DNA from: an uncultured Eubacteriales bacterium
GTDB lineage: Bacteria; Bacillota; Clostridia; Oscillospirales; Oscillospiraceae
Length of the DNA stretch: 24,237 bases
Assembly (NCBI GenBank): GCA_958427375.1
Contig: CAUABY010000004.1
Coordinates: 1 to 24,237 of the forward strand
Direction: 5' to 3'
The notes under the pieces were generated by a model, which was given only the letters and a program-made list of their open reading frames with translations, did not search any database and was not told the origin of the DNA. Below are positions 1 through 7,155 of the stretch, piece after piece (the first letter of the stretch is position 1; each line of letters begins with the position of its first letter). The position numbers and the translations under genes were made by a program.

Positions 1-20
1 TGATTGGGATTACAGATGCG

Positions 21-44
21 CGGCAGTATGCGGGTGTACTGCCG
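21..44 (+). promoter_or_regulatory. Hairpin in the leader of mglB
   Basis: A perfect 8-bp inverted repeat (CGGCAGTA at 21-28, TACTGCCG at 37-44) with an 8-nt loop lies 37 nt before the mglB start. No T-run follows it, so it is not a usual intrinsic terminator. It may be a leader hairpin or a structure between mglB and a gene left of the window. The mglB promoter itself was not identified. Confidence 0.35.
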
Positions 45-81
45 GGGGCAATAAATAATTTAATTCAAAGGAGAAACATTG

Positions 82-1239
82 ATGAAAAAGATTCTCGCAC
101 TTCTCATGGCCCTTTGCATGGTGTTTGCACTGTGCGCATGCGGTTCTTCCTCCGCGCCTGCCGCTACCGAGGCTCCTGCGGCTGAGGCTCCCGCAGAAGC
201 ACCCGCAGAGGCTGCTGACGGCGCTCTGAAAGTCGGCGTGTTCTACTACAACTACGGCGACACCTACATTTCCAGCGTCCGTACCGCACTTGATGCTCAG
301 CTCGATGCAAAGGGCGTAACCTATCAGGACTTCGACGGCAACAACAACCAGACCACCCAGAACGAGCAGATTCAGACCGCTGTCACCGACGGCTACAACA
401 TGCTCGTTGTCAACATGGTCACCTCTGGTTCCAGCGACGTTGCCAATGAAATCATGTCCATCGCAAACGGCATCCCCGTGGTGTTCTTCAACCGCGCTGT
501 TGAGAACGACGGCGAGGAAGGCACTGTCCTCGGCGCTTACGACAACATCTGCTTCATCGGCACTGACGCTCCCGAAGCAGGCCACCTGCAGGGCAAGATG
601 GTCGGCGATTACCTCGTTGCAAATTACGACGCTGTTGACCTCAATGGCGACGGCGTTATCTCTTACGCTCTTATGAAGGGCGATGAGGCCAATGTCGAGG
701 CTATCTACCGCACCCAGTACGGCGTTGAGGATGCAAACGCGGTTCTCGCCGAGGCTGGCAAGCCCGAAATGAAGTACTTCGACGAGAAGAGCACCAGCGG
801 CTACCAGGTTGACCTCAACGGCGCATGGTCCGCTCAGGCTGCTACCGATTACATGAACACCAACCTCTCCCAGTACAACGAGGCCAATGGCAACATGATC
901 GAAGTCATCATCTGCAACAACGACAATATGGCTGAAGGCTGCATCTCCGCTCTTGAGACCGCTGGCTTCAACAACGGCGGCGACAAGACCATCCCCGTGT
1001 TCGGTGTTGACGCTACTGAGTCCGCTCAGGAGCTCATCAAGGCCGGCAAGATGACCGGTACCGTTAAGCAGGATGCAGAGGGCATGGCTAACGCTATTGC
1101 CAACACTGTTGAGGCTGTCGGCGCTGGCAGCTCCATGGTCGACGCTCTTGCAGCAGTTGTCAGCTCTGCTGATATGTACTCTCTCGCAGAGGGTCTCAGC
1201 AACAAGCTGTTCGTTGCATACGCACCGTTCACCGCATAA
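82..1239 (+). CDS. mglB: Galactose/glucose-binding lipoprotein of an Mgl ABC importer
   Basis: This is a periplasmic-binding-protein-like lipoprotein that captures hexose outside the cell and delivers it to MglC/MglA. Residues 1-20 form a lipoprotein signal ending in LCAC (lipid on Cys20), followed by an Ala/Pro/Glu linker. The mature part follows E. coli MglB: VGVFYYNYGDTY near residues 51-62 keeps the Asp and an aromatic residue of the sugar site. DLNGDGVIS at 186-194 matches the calcium-binding loop that marks MglB within its family. NND (279-281) and FGVDA (307-311) are also conserved. The ATG at 82 was chosen over the TTG at 79 because AAAGGAG (67-73) sits 8 nt away. It is the first gene of mglBAC. 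The exact sugar (galactose, glucose or methyl-galactoside) is inferred from the family. Confidence 0.93.
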   Translation: MKKILALLMALCMVFALCACGSSSAPAATEAPAAEAPAEAPAEAADGALKVGVFYYNYGDTYISSVRTALDAQLDAKGVTYQDFDGNNNQTTQNEQIQTAVTDGYNMLVVNMVTSGSSDVANEIMSIANGIPVVFFNRAVENDGEEGTVLGAYDNICFIGTDAPEAGHLQGKMVGDYLVANYDAVDLNGDGVISYALMKGDEANVEAIYRTQYGVEDANAVLAEAGKPEMKYFDEKSTSGYQVDLNGAWSAQAATDYMNTNLSQYNEANGNMIEVIICNNDNMAEGCISALETAGFNNGGDKTIPVFGVDATESAQELIKAGKMTGTVKQDAEGMANAIANTVEAVGAGSSMVDALAAVVSSADMYSLAEGLSNKLFVAYAPFTA

Positions 1240-1257
1240 TTGACCCAGTAAACTTTC

Positions 1258-1285
1258 AGGGCAGCCGCTCATCAACGGCTGCCCT
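1258..1285 (+). promoter_or_regulatory. Intercistronic stem-loop between mglB and mglA
   Basis: A perfect 10-bp stem (AGGGCAGCCG and CGGCTGCCCT, loop of 8 nt) starts 18 nt after the mglB stop. It lacks a T-run, so full termination is unlikely. Hairpins here in binding-protein transporter operons usually protect the upstream mRNA or attenuate transcription, so that more binding protein than ATPase and permease is made. That role is inferred. Confidence 0.7.
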
Positions 1286-1315
1286 ATTCAAAATGTCTCT
1301 GAGGGAGGGAAAGGT

Positions 1316-2815
1316 ATGGCACAGGATATCCTGCTGAGAATGACGGATATCACCAAAACATTTCCCGGCGTTAAGGCTCTGGACAACGTCTCGCTTGAAT
1401 TGGAGGCGGGCACTGTCCACGCCCTGATGGGCGAAAACGGCGCCGGTAAATCCACGCTTATGAAATGCCTTTTCGGTATTTACAGCAAGGACAGCGGCCA
1501 TATATATCTTGAGGGCAAAGAGGTTGATTTCAAAAGCAGCAAGGAGGCGCTGCAAAACGGCGTCGCCATGGTGCATCAGGAACTCAATCAGGCGCTCAAG
1601 CGTTCTGTTATGGACAATATCTGGCTTGGCCGCTACCCCAAAATCGGCGGGATTATGGTTGACGAGCGCAAAATGTACAAGGACACCATGGCGGTGTTCG
1701 AGGAACTCGGCATCGATGTAGACCCGCACAGAATTATGAGCACTATGCCGGTTTCACAGCGGCAGATGGTTGAGATTGCGAAGGCAGTCTCCTACAATTC
1801 CAAGGTCATCGTCTTTGATGAGCCCACCTCCTCGCTTACCGAGGAAGAGGTGGAGCACCTGTTTAAGATTATAAACATGCTCCGTGACAAGGGCATGGGC
1901 ATCATATATATCTCGCACAAGATGGCGGAGATAAAGCGCATTTCCGACTACATAACCGTCATGCGTGACGGTACCTACGTCGCCACCAGGCCCGCTGCCG
2001 AGCTTGAGATGAACGAAATTATCCGCCTGATGGTTGGCCGTGAGCTCAACAATCAGTTCCCGGAGAAAACGAACAAGCCCGGCGATGTCTACCTCAAGGT
2101 GGAAAACCTCACCGCGCAGTACTCGCTTTTGAAGGATGTGTCCTTTGAGGCGCGCCGGGGTGAAGTCCTCGGTCTTGCCGGCCTCGACGGAAGCGGCCGC
2201 ACGGAGACGCTGGAGAACATCTTCGGCGTTGCCACAAGAAAATCCGGCACGATAACTCTCGACGGGAAGCCCTGCCTCAACCGCAACTCCCGTGAGTCGA
2301 TAAAAAACGGCTTCGCCCTTCTGACCGAAGAGCGCCGCGCCACCGGCATTTTCTCCATTCTCGATATACGCGAAAATACGGTCATCTCCAGCCTTAAAAA
2401 GCACCTGCACTTCGGTATAGCCTTGAGCAGCAAGTCCATGAAAAAGGACACGCAGTGGTCTATTGACGCCATGCGCACCAAGACCCCGTCGCAGTCGACT
2501 AAGATTCGCTCGCTCTCCGGCGGCAACCAGCAGAAGGTCATTATCGGCCGCTGGCTTCTGACAGAGCCGGATGTCCTCCTGCTCGACGAGCCGACCCGCG
2601 GTATCGACGTGGGCGCAAAATATGAGATATACCAGCTCATCCTCGACCTTGCCAACAGAGGCAAGACTGTTCTGGTCGTCTCCTCCGAGATGCCGGAGCT
2701 GCTGGGTATATGTGACAGAATCCTTGTGATGTCCGGCGGCCGCCTGGCCGGGGAAGTGGATGCCAGAACCACTACACAGGAAGAAATTATGACTCTGGCC
2801 GCGAAATATGTTTAA
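1316..2815 (+). CDS. mglA: Sugar ABC transporter ATPase with two nucleotide-binding domains
   Basis: This cytoplasmic ATPase powers hexose import through MglC. The 499 residues contain two ABC domains in tandem, the normal size for the MglA/RbsA/XylG group. Domain 1 has a canonical Walker A (GENGAGKST, 39-47), a degenerate signature (VSQRQM) and Walker B FDEPT with Asp168. Domain 2 has a degenerate Walker A (GLDGSGRT, about 289-296, Arg in place of Lys) but a perfect signature LSGGNQQ (400-406) and Walker B LLDEPTRG (Asp424). Such asymmetry is normal for this family. A GGGAGG site 7 nt before the ATG supports the start. Its TAA is embedded in the AAGGAGG of mglC, so the two genes are tightly coupled. 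Confidence 0.95.
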   Translation: MAQDILLRMTDITKTFPGVKALDNVSLELEAGTVHALMGENGAGKSTLMKCLFGIYSKDSGHIYLEGKEVDFKSSKEALQNGVAMVHQELNQALKRSVMDNIWLGRYPKIGGIMVDERKMYKDTMAVFEELGIDVDPHRIMSTMPVSQRQMVEIAKAVSYNSKVIVFDEPTSSLTEEEVEHLFKIINMLRDKGMGIIYISHKMAEIKRISDYITVMRDGTYVATRPAAELEMNEIIRLMVGRELNNQFPEKTNKPGDVYLKVENLTAQYSLLKDVSFEARRGEVLGLAGLDGSGRTETLENIFGVATRKSGTITLDGKPCLNRNSRESIKNGFALLTEERRATGIFSILDIRENTVISSLKKHLHFGIALSSKSMKKDTQWSIDAMRTKTPSQSTKIRSLSGGNQQKVIIGRWLLTEPDVLLLDEPTRGIDVGAKYEIYQLILDLANRGKTVLVVSSEMPELLGICDRILVMSGGRLAGEVDARTTTQEEIMTLAAKYV

Positions 2816-2827
2816 GGAGGCCGCAGT

Positions 2828-3925
2828 ATGAATAACCCTGTAAGAAATCTTCAGCGCACTGCCGAAGAATACCGTAGGCTTGACAGCAAGGACAAGCGCC
2901 GTTTTTGGAGCGACAGCCTGCTGAACAACGCGCTGTACATAGTGATGATAATTTTTATCATCTATACCGCCATCAAAAACCCCAACTTCGTTAAGCCGGG
3001 TTCCATCGTCAACATCATCTCGCTCGTCGCCGCGTCTCTGCCGATGGCGCTTGGTATAGGCGGCTGTATTGTTCTCACCGGTACCGACCTTTCTGCCGGC
3101 CGCTGTGTCGGCCTGACCGCCGCTATCGCCGGTGCTCTGCTGCAAAAGAGCGATATCTCCCGCAAGATGTTTGCAAGCCTGCCCGCGGTCACTCCGGGCT
3201 GGATTCTGCTCGTCGTGCTCATTGCGGTGCTTGTCGGCGCGATAATCGGCCTTGTCAACGGCTTTTTCGTGGCAAAGTTCAGCCTGCACCCCTTTATAGT
3301 CACTCTGGCCACCCAGCTTATCACCTACGGCCTTATCCTCGTGTTCTTTATGCTCAACGGCAATAACGGCCAGCCTATCTCCGGCTTGTCCGATGCCTAC
3401 AAGAACGCGGTCTCCGCGCCGTTTATCCAGTTCAAGACGGCAAAATACGGCACTATCTCCATTCCCTGGTATGTGCTCTACGCGGTGCTGCTCACGGCGT
3501 TGATGTGGTTCATCTGGAACAAGACCACCTTCGGCAAGAACATGTTCGCGGTCGGCTCCAACGCCGAGGCTGCCAAGGTCTCCGGCGTCAATGTTTTCTG
3601 GACCACCGTTCTCGTCCACACCCTCGCCGGTATGACTTACGGCTTCACCGGCTTCATTGAGGGCGCGCGTATCAGCTCCATCACGCAGGGCGCCGGCCTC
3701 AACTATGAGTGTGACGCGATTGCAGCCTGTGTTATCGGCGGCGTGTCTTTCGTCGGCGGCACCGGTAAGATCAGCGGCATCGTGCTCGGCGTTTTCGTGC
3801 TGCGTATCATCTTCGTTGCGCTGTCCATGCTCGGCATTGATCCGAGCTTGCAGTACATCATCAAGGGCGGCATCATCCTCGCGGCCTGCTCCCTCGATAT
3901 GCGCAAGTACCTCGTCAGAAAGTAA
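2828..3925 (+). CDS. mglC: Sugar ABC transporter permease
   Basis: This integral membrane permease of the BPD_transp_2 (RbsC/MglC/XylH) type forms the hexose channel. The protein has 365 residues. After a charged cytoplasmic N-terminus of about 35 residues there are roughly 8-10 hydrophobic segments. Typical family stretches are visible: GIVLTGTDLSAGR-like (here GCIVLTGTDLSAGRCVG), GLVNGFFVAKFSLHPFIVTL, and GFIEGARISSITQGAGLNYECDAIAACVIGG split across the late helices. AAGGAGG lies 7 nt before the ATG and overlaps the mglA stop. It is the last gene of the operon, followed by a strong terminator. Its position next to an MglB with a calcium loop supports mglC rather than rbsC. Confidence 0.93.
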   Translation: MNNPVRNLQRTAEEYRRLDSKDKRRFWSDSLLNNALYIVMIIFIIYTAIKNPNFVKPGSIVNIISLVAASLPMALGIGGCIVLTGTDLSAGRCVGLTAAIAGALLQKSDISRKMFASLPAVTPGWILLVVLIAVLVGAIIGLVNGFFVAKFSLHPFIVTLATQLITYGLILVFFMLNGNNGQPISGLSDAYKNAVSAPFIQFKTAKYGTISIPWYVLYAVLLTALMWFIWNKTTFGKNMFAVGSNAEAAKVSGVNVFWTTVLVHTLAGMTYGFTGFIEGARISSITQGAGLNYECDAIAACVIGGVSFVGGTGKISGIVLGVFVLRIIFVALSMLGIDPSLQYIIKGGIILAACSLDMRKYLVRK

Positions 3926-3982
3926 TGCCTGCCGGAGCGAGCTGTGCGCGGCTCACCAAAACCGGCAAATTATATTAAGCTT

Positions 3983-4014
3983 TGTGCCGCCTCAATTTGA
4001 GGCGGCACATTTTT
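3983..4014 (+). terminator. Intrinsic terminator of mglBAC
   Basis: An 11-bp perfect stem (TGTGCCGCCTC and GAGGCGGCACA) with a 5-nt loop is followed at once by five T. It starts about 57 nt after the mglC stop and ends the sugar transporter operon. On the opposite strand there is no T-run, so it works in one direction. Confidence 0.93.
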
Positions 4015-4114
4015 AAGCTTATAAACAAAAAGGCTTTTGCAGGCAGGTGGAGAAAGTCTCTCGTTTTCTTATCCTATTCTCAACTTTGATTTATCAGTCA
4101 CGCTTGGTCTGCAA

Positions 4115-4579
4115 TTACCTGCCGATGGTAAACTCCGCAGAGGCGAGAGCGTTCACGCCCTCGGAGTCGACGAGGGGGATAATGATGCGGTATGTCCCCT
4201 CAACGAGCTTATCATAGTGCGAGGCAAAGTAAAACACCGTCTCGTCCTGCCCGTTTGCGGGGAGATTATAGATAATCAGCGGCACAGCGTCAGTCAGGCT
4301 CGGCACGAGATACCACTGGCCGTCGTCCTTCTGATACTCAAGGCGCTGGGCGGCGTCATAGGTATAGTCCTTGTCGGTGAGATTTTCGAGCACGAGCTTG
4401 AGTTCCTCCGTCTCGTCGGTGACGGTGCGCTGTGGGATGTAGAGCTGCACCTTGTCATTCACAACCGCGCTGTTATAATCGCTGAGCGTGAACTCGCTCG
4501 GCTTAAGCTTTGCCGCGCCGCAGGCACACAGCGCCGCCAACACAAAAACTGAAAAAACTATCGCAACTATCTTTCTCAT
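4115..4579 (-). CDS. Small lipoprotein with an Ig-like fold
   Basis: This is a predicted 154-residue exported lipoprotein. MRKIVAIVFSVFVLAALCAC forms the signal, with the lipobox LCAC. The remaining 130 residues are beta-rich, with LKLVLENLTDKDYTYD, YQKDDGQWYLVPS and VEGTYRIIIPL. This pattern resembles bacterial Ig-like (Big_14-type) lipoproteins of Firmicutes, which often accompany cell-envelope genes. No catalytic motif is seen. The ATG at 4579 suits the signal peptide; a GTG nine codons upstream (4606) has a purine-rich AGGAAAGGG before it and is an alternative. A hairpin (GTGTGCC/GGCACAC) sits between the two candidate starts. It is a single-gene unit that converges on mglC. Function unknown. 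Confidence 0.8.
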   Translation of the reverse strand: MRKIVAIVFSVFVLAALCACGAAKLKPSEFTLSDYNSAVVNDKVQLYIPQRTVTDETEELKLVLENLTDKDYTYDAAQRLEYQKDDGQWYLVPSLTDAVPLIIYNLPANGQDETVFYFASHYDKLVEGTYRIIIPLVDSEGVNALASAEFTIGR

Positions 4580-4624
4580 AATTTCTACTGTGTGCCCAAG
4601 GCACACTTTCCCTTTCCTAATATA

Positions 4625-4630
4625 ATTATA
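4625..4630 (-). promoter_or_regulatory. Probable -10 box for the 4115-4579 lipoprotein gene
   Basis: On the - strand a consensus TATAAT occurs 45 nt upstream of the ATG. No convincing -35 box lies 16-18 nt further upstream, so this rests on the -10 alone. Confidence 0.35.
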
Positions 4631-4698
4631 CTCTGCGATGCTGTTTTTAATCGCTGTATATTAGACCGATGCGGGAGGGAAAAAGTTCCCTCAAAAGC

Positions 4699-4732
4699 AA
4701 AAAAATTTCAGCCCTTATTTTTAAGGACTGAA
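4699..4732 (-). terminator. Orphan intrinsic terminator reading leftward
   Basis: Read on the - strand, TTCAGTCCTTA and TAAGGGCTGAA form an 11-bp stem around AAAA, with one U-G wobble, followed by ATTTTTTT. On the + strand the same position is a C-A mismatch and no T-run follows, so the direction is clearly leftward. No - strand gene lies between it and iorB, 5.6 kb away. A second hairpin (GAGGGAA/TTCCCTC, 4675-4692) sits just beyond it. Confidence 0.75.
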
Positions 4733-4799
4733 TATCTATGAAGCCGTTTGCGTAAACATAGAAGTTTCGAGTGTCATTGATTGCCCACCAAGAAAACAC

Positions 4800-4990
4800 G
4801 GTATTCTGCTTTCTATCTTTTTAGAAAACTGGCCAGCCTGCTCGCCTATCTGAACGACGCACATGCGGCAGGTATTCTGAAAGAGATAATCTCTTTCAAA
4901 GGCTGTGAACTCGTGCTAATATCTTTCCAGATTATCTGCAATGCGGCCACAATAGCTGATTATTTTTTGCAGAAGTAAGGAGGTATTCTG
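4800..4990 (+). repeat. Three direct copies of the nonamer GGTATTCTG
   Basis: Exact copies occur at 4800-4808, 4871-4879 and 4982-4990, all in the same direction within 191 bp, just upstream of the recombinase gene. Copies 2 and 3 continue similarly (AAAG and CAAAG). The third forms part of the inverted repeat at 4966-4994. They could be protein-binding sites, but this is inference. Confidence 0.55.
4878..4898. repeat. Perfect 21-bp inverted repeat
   Basis: TGAAAGAGA and TCTCTTTCA flank a 3-nt centre. No T-run follows on either strand. It may be an operator or a recombinase accessory site; its partner is unknown. Confidence 0.55.
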
Positions 4991-4994
4991 CAAA
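4966..4994. repeat. Inverted repeat resembling recombinase half-sites, just upstream of the recombinase gene
   Basis: Arms TTTGCAGAA and TTCTGCAAA are perfect over 9 bp with 11 nt between. The left arm, extended to TTTGCAGAAGTA, matches 11 of 12 bases of TTTGCAAAAGTA, the half-site seen in the two sites downstream of the recombinase gene. The arms are 5 bp further apart than in those sites, as in resolvase accessory or operator sites. It lies 53 bp upstream of the recombinase start, so autoregulation is plausible. Confidence 0.45.
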
Positions 4995-5047
4995 GTAGTA
5001 TGATTTGAAAGGATAAGTGCTTATGGAATAATAAGGAGGAATTAACT

Positions 5048-5647
5048 TTGAGCATTTACGGATATATTCGCGTCAGCAGCCATGATCAAAACGAGGACAG
5101 ACAGCTTATAGCTCTGCACAAAATAAAAATACCCGATAAGAATATATTTATAGACAAGCAGTCTGGTAAAGATTTTGACAGGCCGCAGTATAAAAAACTT
5201 CTGCGGAAATTAAAGAAGGATGATTTGCTTTACATAAAAAGCATTGACCGTCTCGGCAGAAATTATGATGAAATATTGAATGAATGGCGTGTGCTGACAA
5301 AGGAAAAAAGCATTGATATTGTAGTGTTGGATATGCCCCTGCTGGATACCCGACGCGATAAAGACCTAATGGGAACTTTTCTTAGTGACATTGTGCTCCA
5401 AATCTTGTCTTTTGTTGCAGAGAACGAAAGGGTCAACATTCGTCAGCGCCAAGCTGAGGGCATTGCCGCTGCAAAAGCAAGGGGCGTCAAATTCGGCAGG
5501 CCGCCGTTTCCCTTACCGGACAACTTTTATGCCGCATATAGGGCGTGGAGGAACAAAAAACTAACACTGAAGGAAGCCGCAACCGCCTGCAATATGCCCG
5601 TAGGCACTTTTTATGGAAAGGCCAGGAAGCTTGAAAATGTGGATTAA
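5048..5647 (+). CDS. Small serine recombinase (resolvase/invertase family)
   Basis: This DNA recombinase cuts both strands at a 2-bp overlap through a phosphoserine link, then inverts or deletes DNA. It has 199 residues, the usual size for Tn3-type resolvases and Hin-type invertases. The catalytic set fits gamma-delta resolvase numbering: Arg8 and nucleophile Ser10 in YIRVSS, then Asp67, Arg68 and Arg71 in SIDRLGR. The long E helix spans about 100-135, followed by GVKFGRPP and a C-terminal helix-turn-helix (about 171-195, LTLKEAATACNMPVGTFY). The TTG start is chosen because AAGGAGG lies 8 nt before it and no other start fits. Two candidate crossover sites lie directly downstream, and their polarity predicts inversion. 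A resolvase role is the main alternative. Confidence 0.92.
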   Translation: MSIYGYIRVSSHDQNEDRQLIALHKIKIPDKNIFIDKQSGKDFDRPQYKKLLRKLKKDDLLYIKSIDRLGRNYDEILNEWRVLTKEKSIDIVVLDMPLLDTRRDKDLMGTFLSDIVLQILSFVAENERVNIRQRQAEGIAAAKARGVKFGRPPFPLPDNFYAAYRAWRNKKLTLKEAATACNMPVGTFYGKARKLENVD

Positions 5648-5657
5648 AACAAATTGA

Positions 5658-5697
5658 GCTCGCAATTTGTAAAAGTGTACTTTTGCAAATTGCGAGC
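5658..5697. repeat. Recombinase site A, inside a 40-bp near-perfect palindrome
   Basis: The outer arms GCTCGCAATTTG and CAAATTGCGAGC are perfect; the inner arms AAAAGT and ACTTTT flank a central GT (5677-5678), with one mismatch. The 24-bp core (5666-5689) matches site B at 21 of 24 positions. No T-run follows, so it is unlikely to be only a terminator, though it begins 11 nt after the recombinase stop and could slow transcription. Confidence 0.7.
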
Positions 5698-5790
5698 CAC
5701 TATATCTTTCCTTTTCATTATCTCACACTATCCTTGTTTTTGCAACACTTTTTGTTTTTTCATATTTATACTTTCAATTTTGTAAAAGTA
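5678..5790. other. Predicted invertible promoter segment
   Basis: This 113-bp segment lies between the predicted crossover points of sites A and B. In the orientation given, its best promoter points left, away from the lipoprotein gene at 5884. Inversion would place that promoter facing right, about 150 bp before that gene. The segment is T-rich on the + strand. The inversion has not been observed; it is predicted from site polarity and the adjacent recombinase. Confidence 0.6.
5717..5745 (-). promoter_or_regulatory. Extended -10 promoter inside the invertible segment
   Basis: On the - strand, TTGCAA (5740-5745) is followed after exactly 17 nt by GATAAT (5717-5722), preceded by TGA, which gives an extended -10. 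As drawn it would transcribe through site A and antisense to the recombinase gene. The -35 is its own reverse complement and could also serve a weaker rightward promoter (TATTTA, 5763-5768). Confidence 0.6.
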
Positions 5791-5802
5791 CACCTTTGCA
5801 AA
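5779..5802. repeat. Recombinase site B
   Basis: This 24-bp near-palindrome has arms TTTGTAAAAGT and ACCTTTGCAAA around a central AC (5790-5791). Read on the - strand it contains GTGTACTTTT, identical to the core of site A at 5675-5684. The central GT of A and AC of B on the same strand mean that the two sites are inverted relative to each other. Confidence 0.65.
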
Positions 5803-5883
5803 AATACCTTTTCAGGTAAAAACGCTGTATTTTACACCAGTTCTGTATTTCTTTTACAACAGATTTATAGTGAGGGGAAATTT

Positions 5884-7155
5884 ATGAAAATAGCAAAAAA
5901 ATACGTTATTGTAATTGCTCTGACCCTATTTACGATACTTTTAAGCTCATGTGGTAGTAGCTATGTGAATAAGGTCATTTCCTCACTTGACGAGGAAAAC
6001 TACGAAGAGGCTCGCAGAATTTACCAAGAAAAGATTGCGGTGGACTATGACCGCAAGCAGGAATTGTTCGTTAAGCTCGAAGAGCGCGTTAATAATGCAA
6101 TTTCCGATTATAACAGTGGTAAAATCAGCGAGAGTGAAGCTTATTCAGTGTTGAACTCGCTTCAATTAAGCGAGCTGCTTGACAAAACAGGAATCAACAT
6201 TGATGAAAAGTATGAATTACTTGACGATCTGGTTTATTCTAAAAATTTTTATAGCTGCGGAATTGCGAGTTTGTCAGATCAGGAGTATTTGTCCGCATAT
6301 TTTCAGTTAGGCCAAGTGTGTCCTGAAGATACAAATTATCAGGATGCTCAAGAAAGGATGATTGAAGCCGAAAACGCCTTTGAAAGTCAGGTTATTGCAG
6401 AATACGAACTGTTTTCACAGCAGCATGATTACAAAAGCGCTGTTTATACCTTGAATGAAGCACTGGGATCTTTTCCCGACAACCCCACGTTTACCACTGC
6501 GTTGAATGAGCTTTTTGGTGATTGGCAAGCTTACACGCTAAGTGAAGCGGCGGCTTGCTTTGCGAATGGAAACGATTATCAAGGAGCTATTATGATACTG
6601 CAGCAGTCCGGTTTAACGGGAGAAGTAATTGACAATGAAATAGCCCGTTATCAGGCTTACATTCCGGTTTCCTTGACATCTTTAGAATACACTCAGAAGA
6701 CAGAACATATAACCGTGGGCACAAGATATGACAGCATTTCAATGGATGTTAATCGGGATATATATCCAAGTGACAGTGTTATTTATCCAAATGCGGTACC
6801 GAACCTTTTTACTACTCATTTTGCGGAAACCGAAGATGAGTCATACGTTATTTACTATTTGAATGGAGAGTTTTCCAATCTGAGCGGGAAAGTATATCGT
6901 CCCTATATAACTCTTACATCGAGTTTACCTTGGGATAACGTCTGGGATATTCCGACTGTTGTGCGAATATACGGTGATGGTGTGTTACTTTATGATGCCC
7001 CTCATATTACAAAGGATACATATGATGTTTATACAATAGACATAGATGTGACTGGTGTACGTGAATTAAAAATTGTTATGCTTGGTGTATGGTATGAAGA
7101 AGATACGAGAGCAAAACCCAAGGTGTGTATCTCTGATTTATATCTCAGAAAATAA
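5884..7155 (+). CDS. Lipoprotein with TPR-like repeats and a C-terminal NPCBM domain
   Basis: This is a predicted 423-residue surface lipoprotein. The signal MKIAKKYVIVIALTLFTILL ends in the lipobox LSSC. About residues 30-250 are helical with TPR-like units (LDEENYEEARRIYQEKI, EQHDYKSAVYTLNEAL-like and NGNDYQGAIMILQQSG). The C-terminal 150 residues match the NPCBM fold (novel putative carbohydrate-binding module): YYLNGEFSNLSGKVY, VVRIYGDGVLLYDAP, IDIDVTGVRELKIVM and a final ISDLYL strand. It may bind cell-wall or host glycans. The frame stays open upstream to 5683, but the ATG at 5884 has AGGGG 6 nt away and starts the signal peptide. Expression is predicted to depend on the invertible promoter directly upstream. 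Confidence 0.85.
   Translation: MKIAKKYVIVIALTLFTILLSSCGSSYVNKVISSLDEENYEEARRIYQEKIAVDYDRKQELFVKLEERVNNAISDYNSGKISESEAYSVLNSLQLSELLDKTGINIDEKYELLDDLVYSKNFYSCGIASLSDQEYLSAYFQLGQVCPEDTNYQDAQERMIEAENAFESQVIAEYELFSQQHDYKSAVYTLNEALGSFPDNPTFTTALNELFGDWQAYTLSEAAACFANGNDYQGAIMILQQSGLTGEVIDNEIARYQAYIPVSLTSLEYTQKTEHITVGTRYDSISMDVNRDIYPSDSVIYPNAVPNLFTTHFAETEDESYVIYYLNGEFSNLSGKVYRPYITLTSSLPWDNVWDIPTVVRIYGDGVLLYDAPHITKDTYDVYTIDIDVTGVRELKIVMLGVWYEEDTRAKPKVCISDLYLRK

Larger units (their letters stand above)
4733..5047. other. Gene-poor stretch upstream of the recombinase
   Basis: There is no convincing gene here. A 65-codon frame (4781-4978) has a TTG start without a ribosome binding site and no family features. 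The stretch holds several repeats, listed separately: three copies of GGTATTCTG, a 21-bp palindrome, and an inverted repeat resembling the recombinase half-sites. A clear promoter for the recombinase was not found; TTGAAA near 5006 with AATAAT near 5028 is too close to the ribosome binding site. Confidence 0.6.

Noticed and set aside
10..1275. Long open frame on the - strand opposite mglB (421 codons)
   Set aside because: It mirrors the biased codon use of mglB, has no family features and lies fully antisense to a clear gene. The same holds for the long antisense frames over mglA/mglC, iorA, the aminopeptidase, the aminotransferase and the aldehyde dehydrogenase.
4781..4978. 65-codon frame upstream of the recombinase
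   Set aside because: It has a TTG start with no ribosome binding site, no recognisable motif, and several palindromes inside it. It may be a gene remnant, but nothing supports it.
5658..5697. Recombinase site A as a simple terminator
   Set aside because: The stem is long, but no T-run follows on the + strand, and its core is repeated at 5779-5802, which fits a recombination site better.
5683..5883. 67-codon N-terminal extension of the NPCBM lipoprotein
   Set aside because: It begins inside recombinase site A, has no ribosome binding site and would place the lipoprotein signal in the middle of the protein. A frame switch by inversion was considered, but nothing shows that it is translated.
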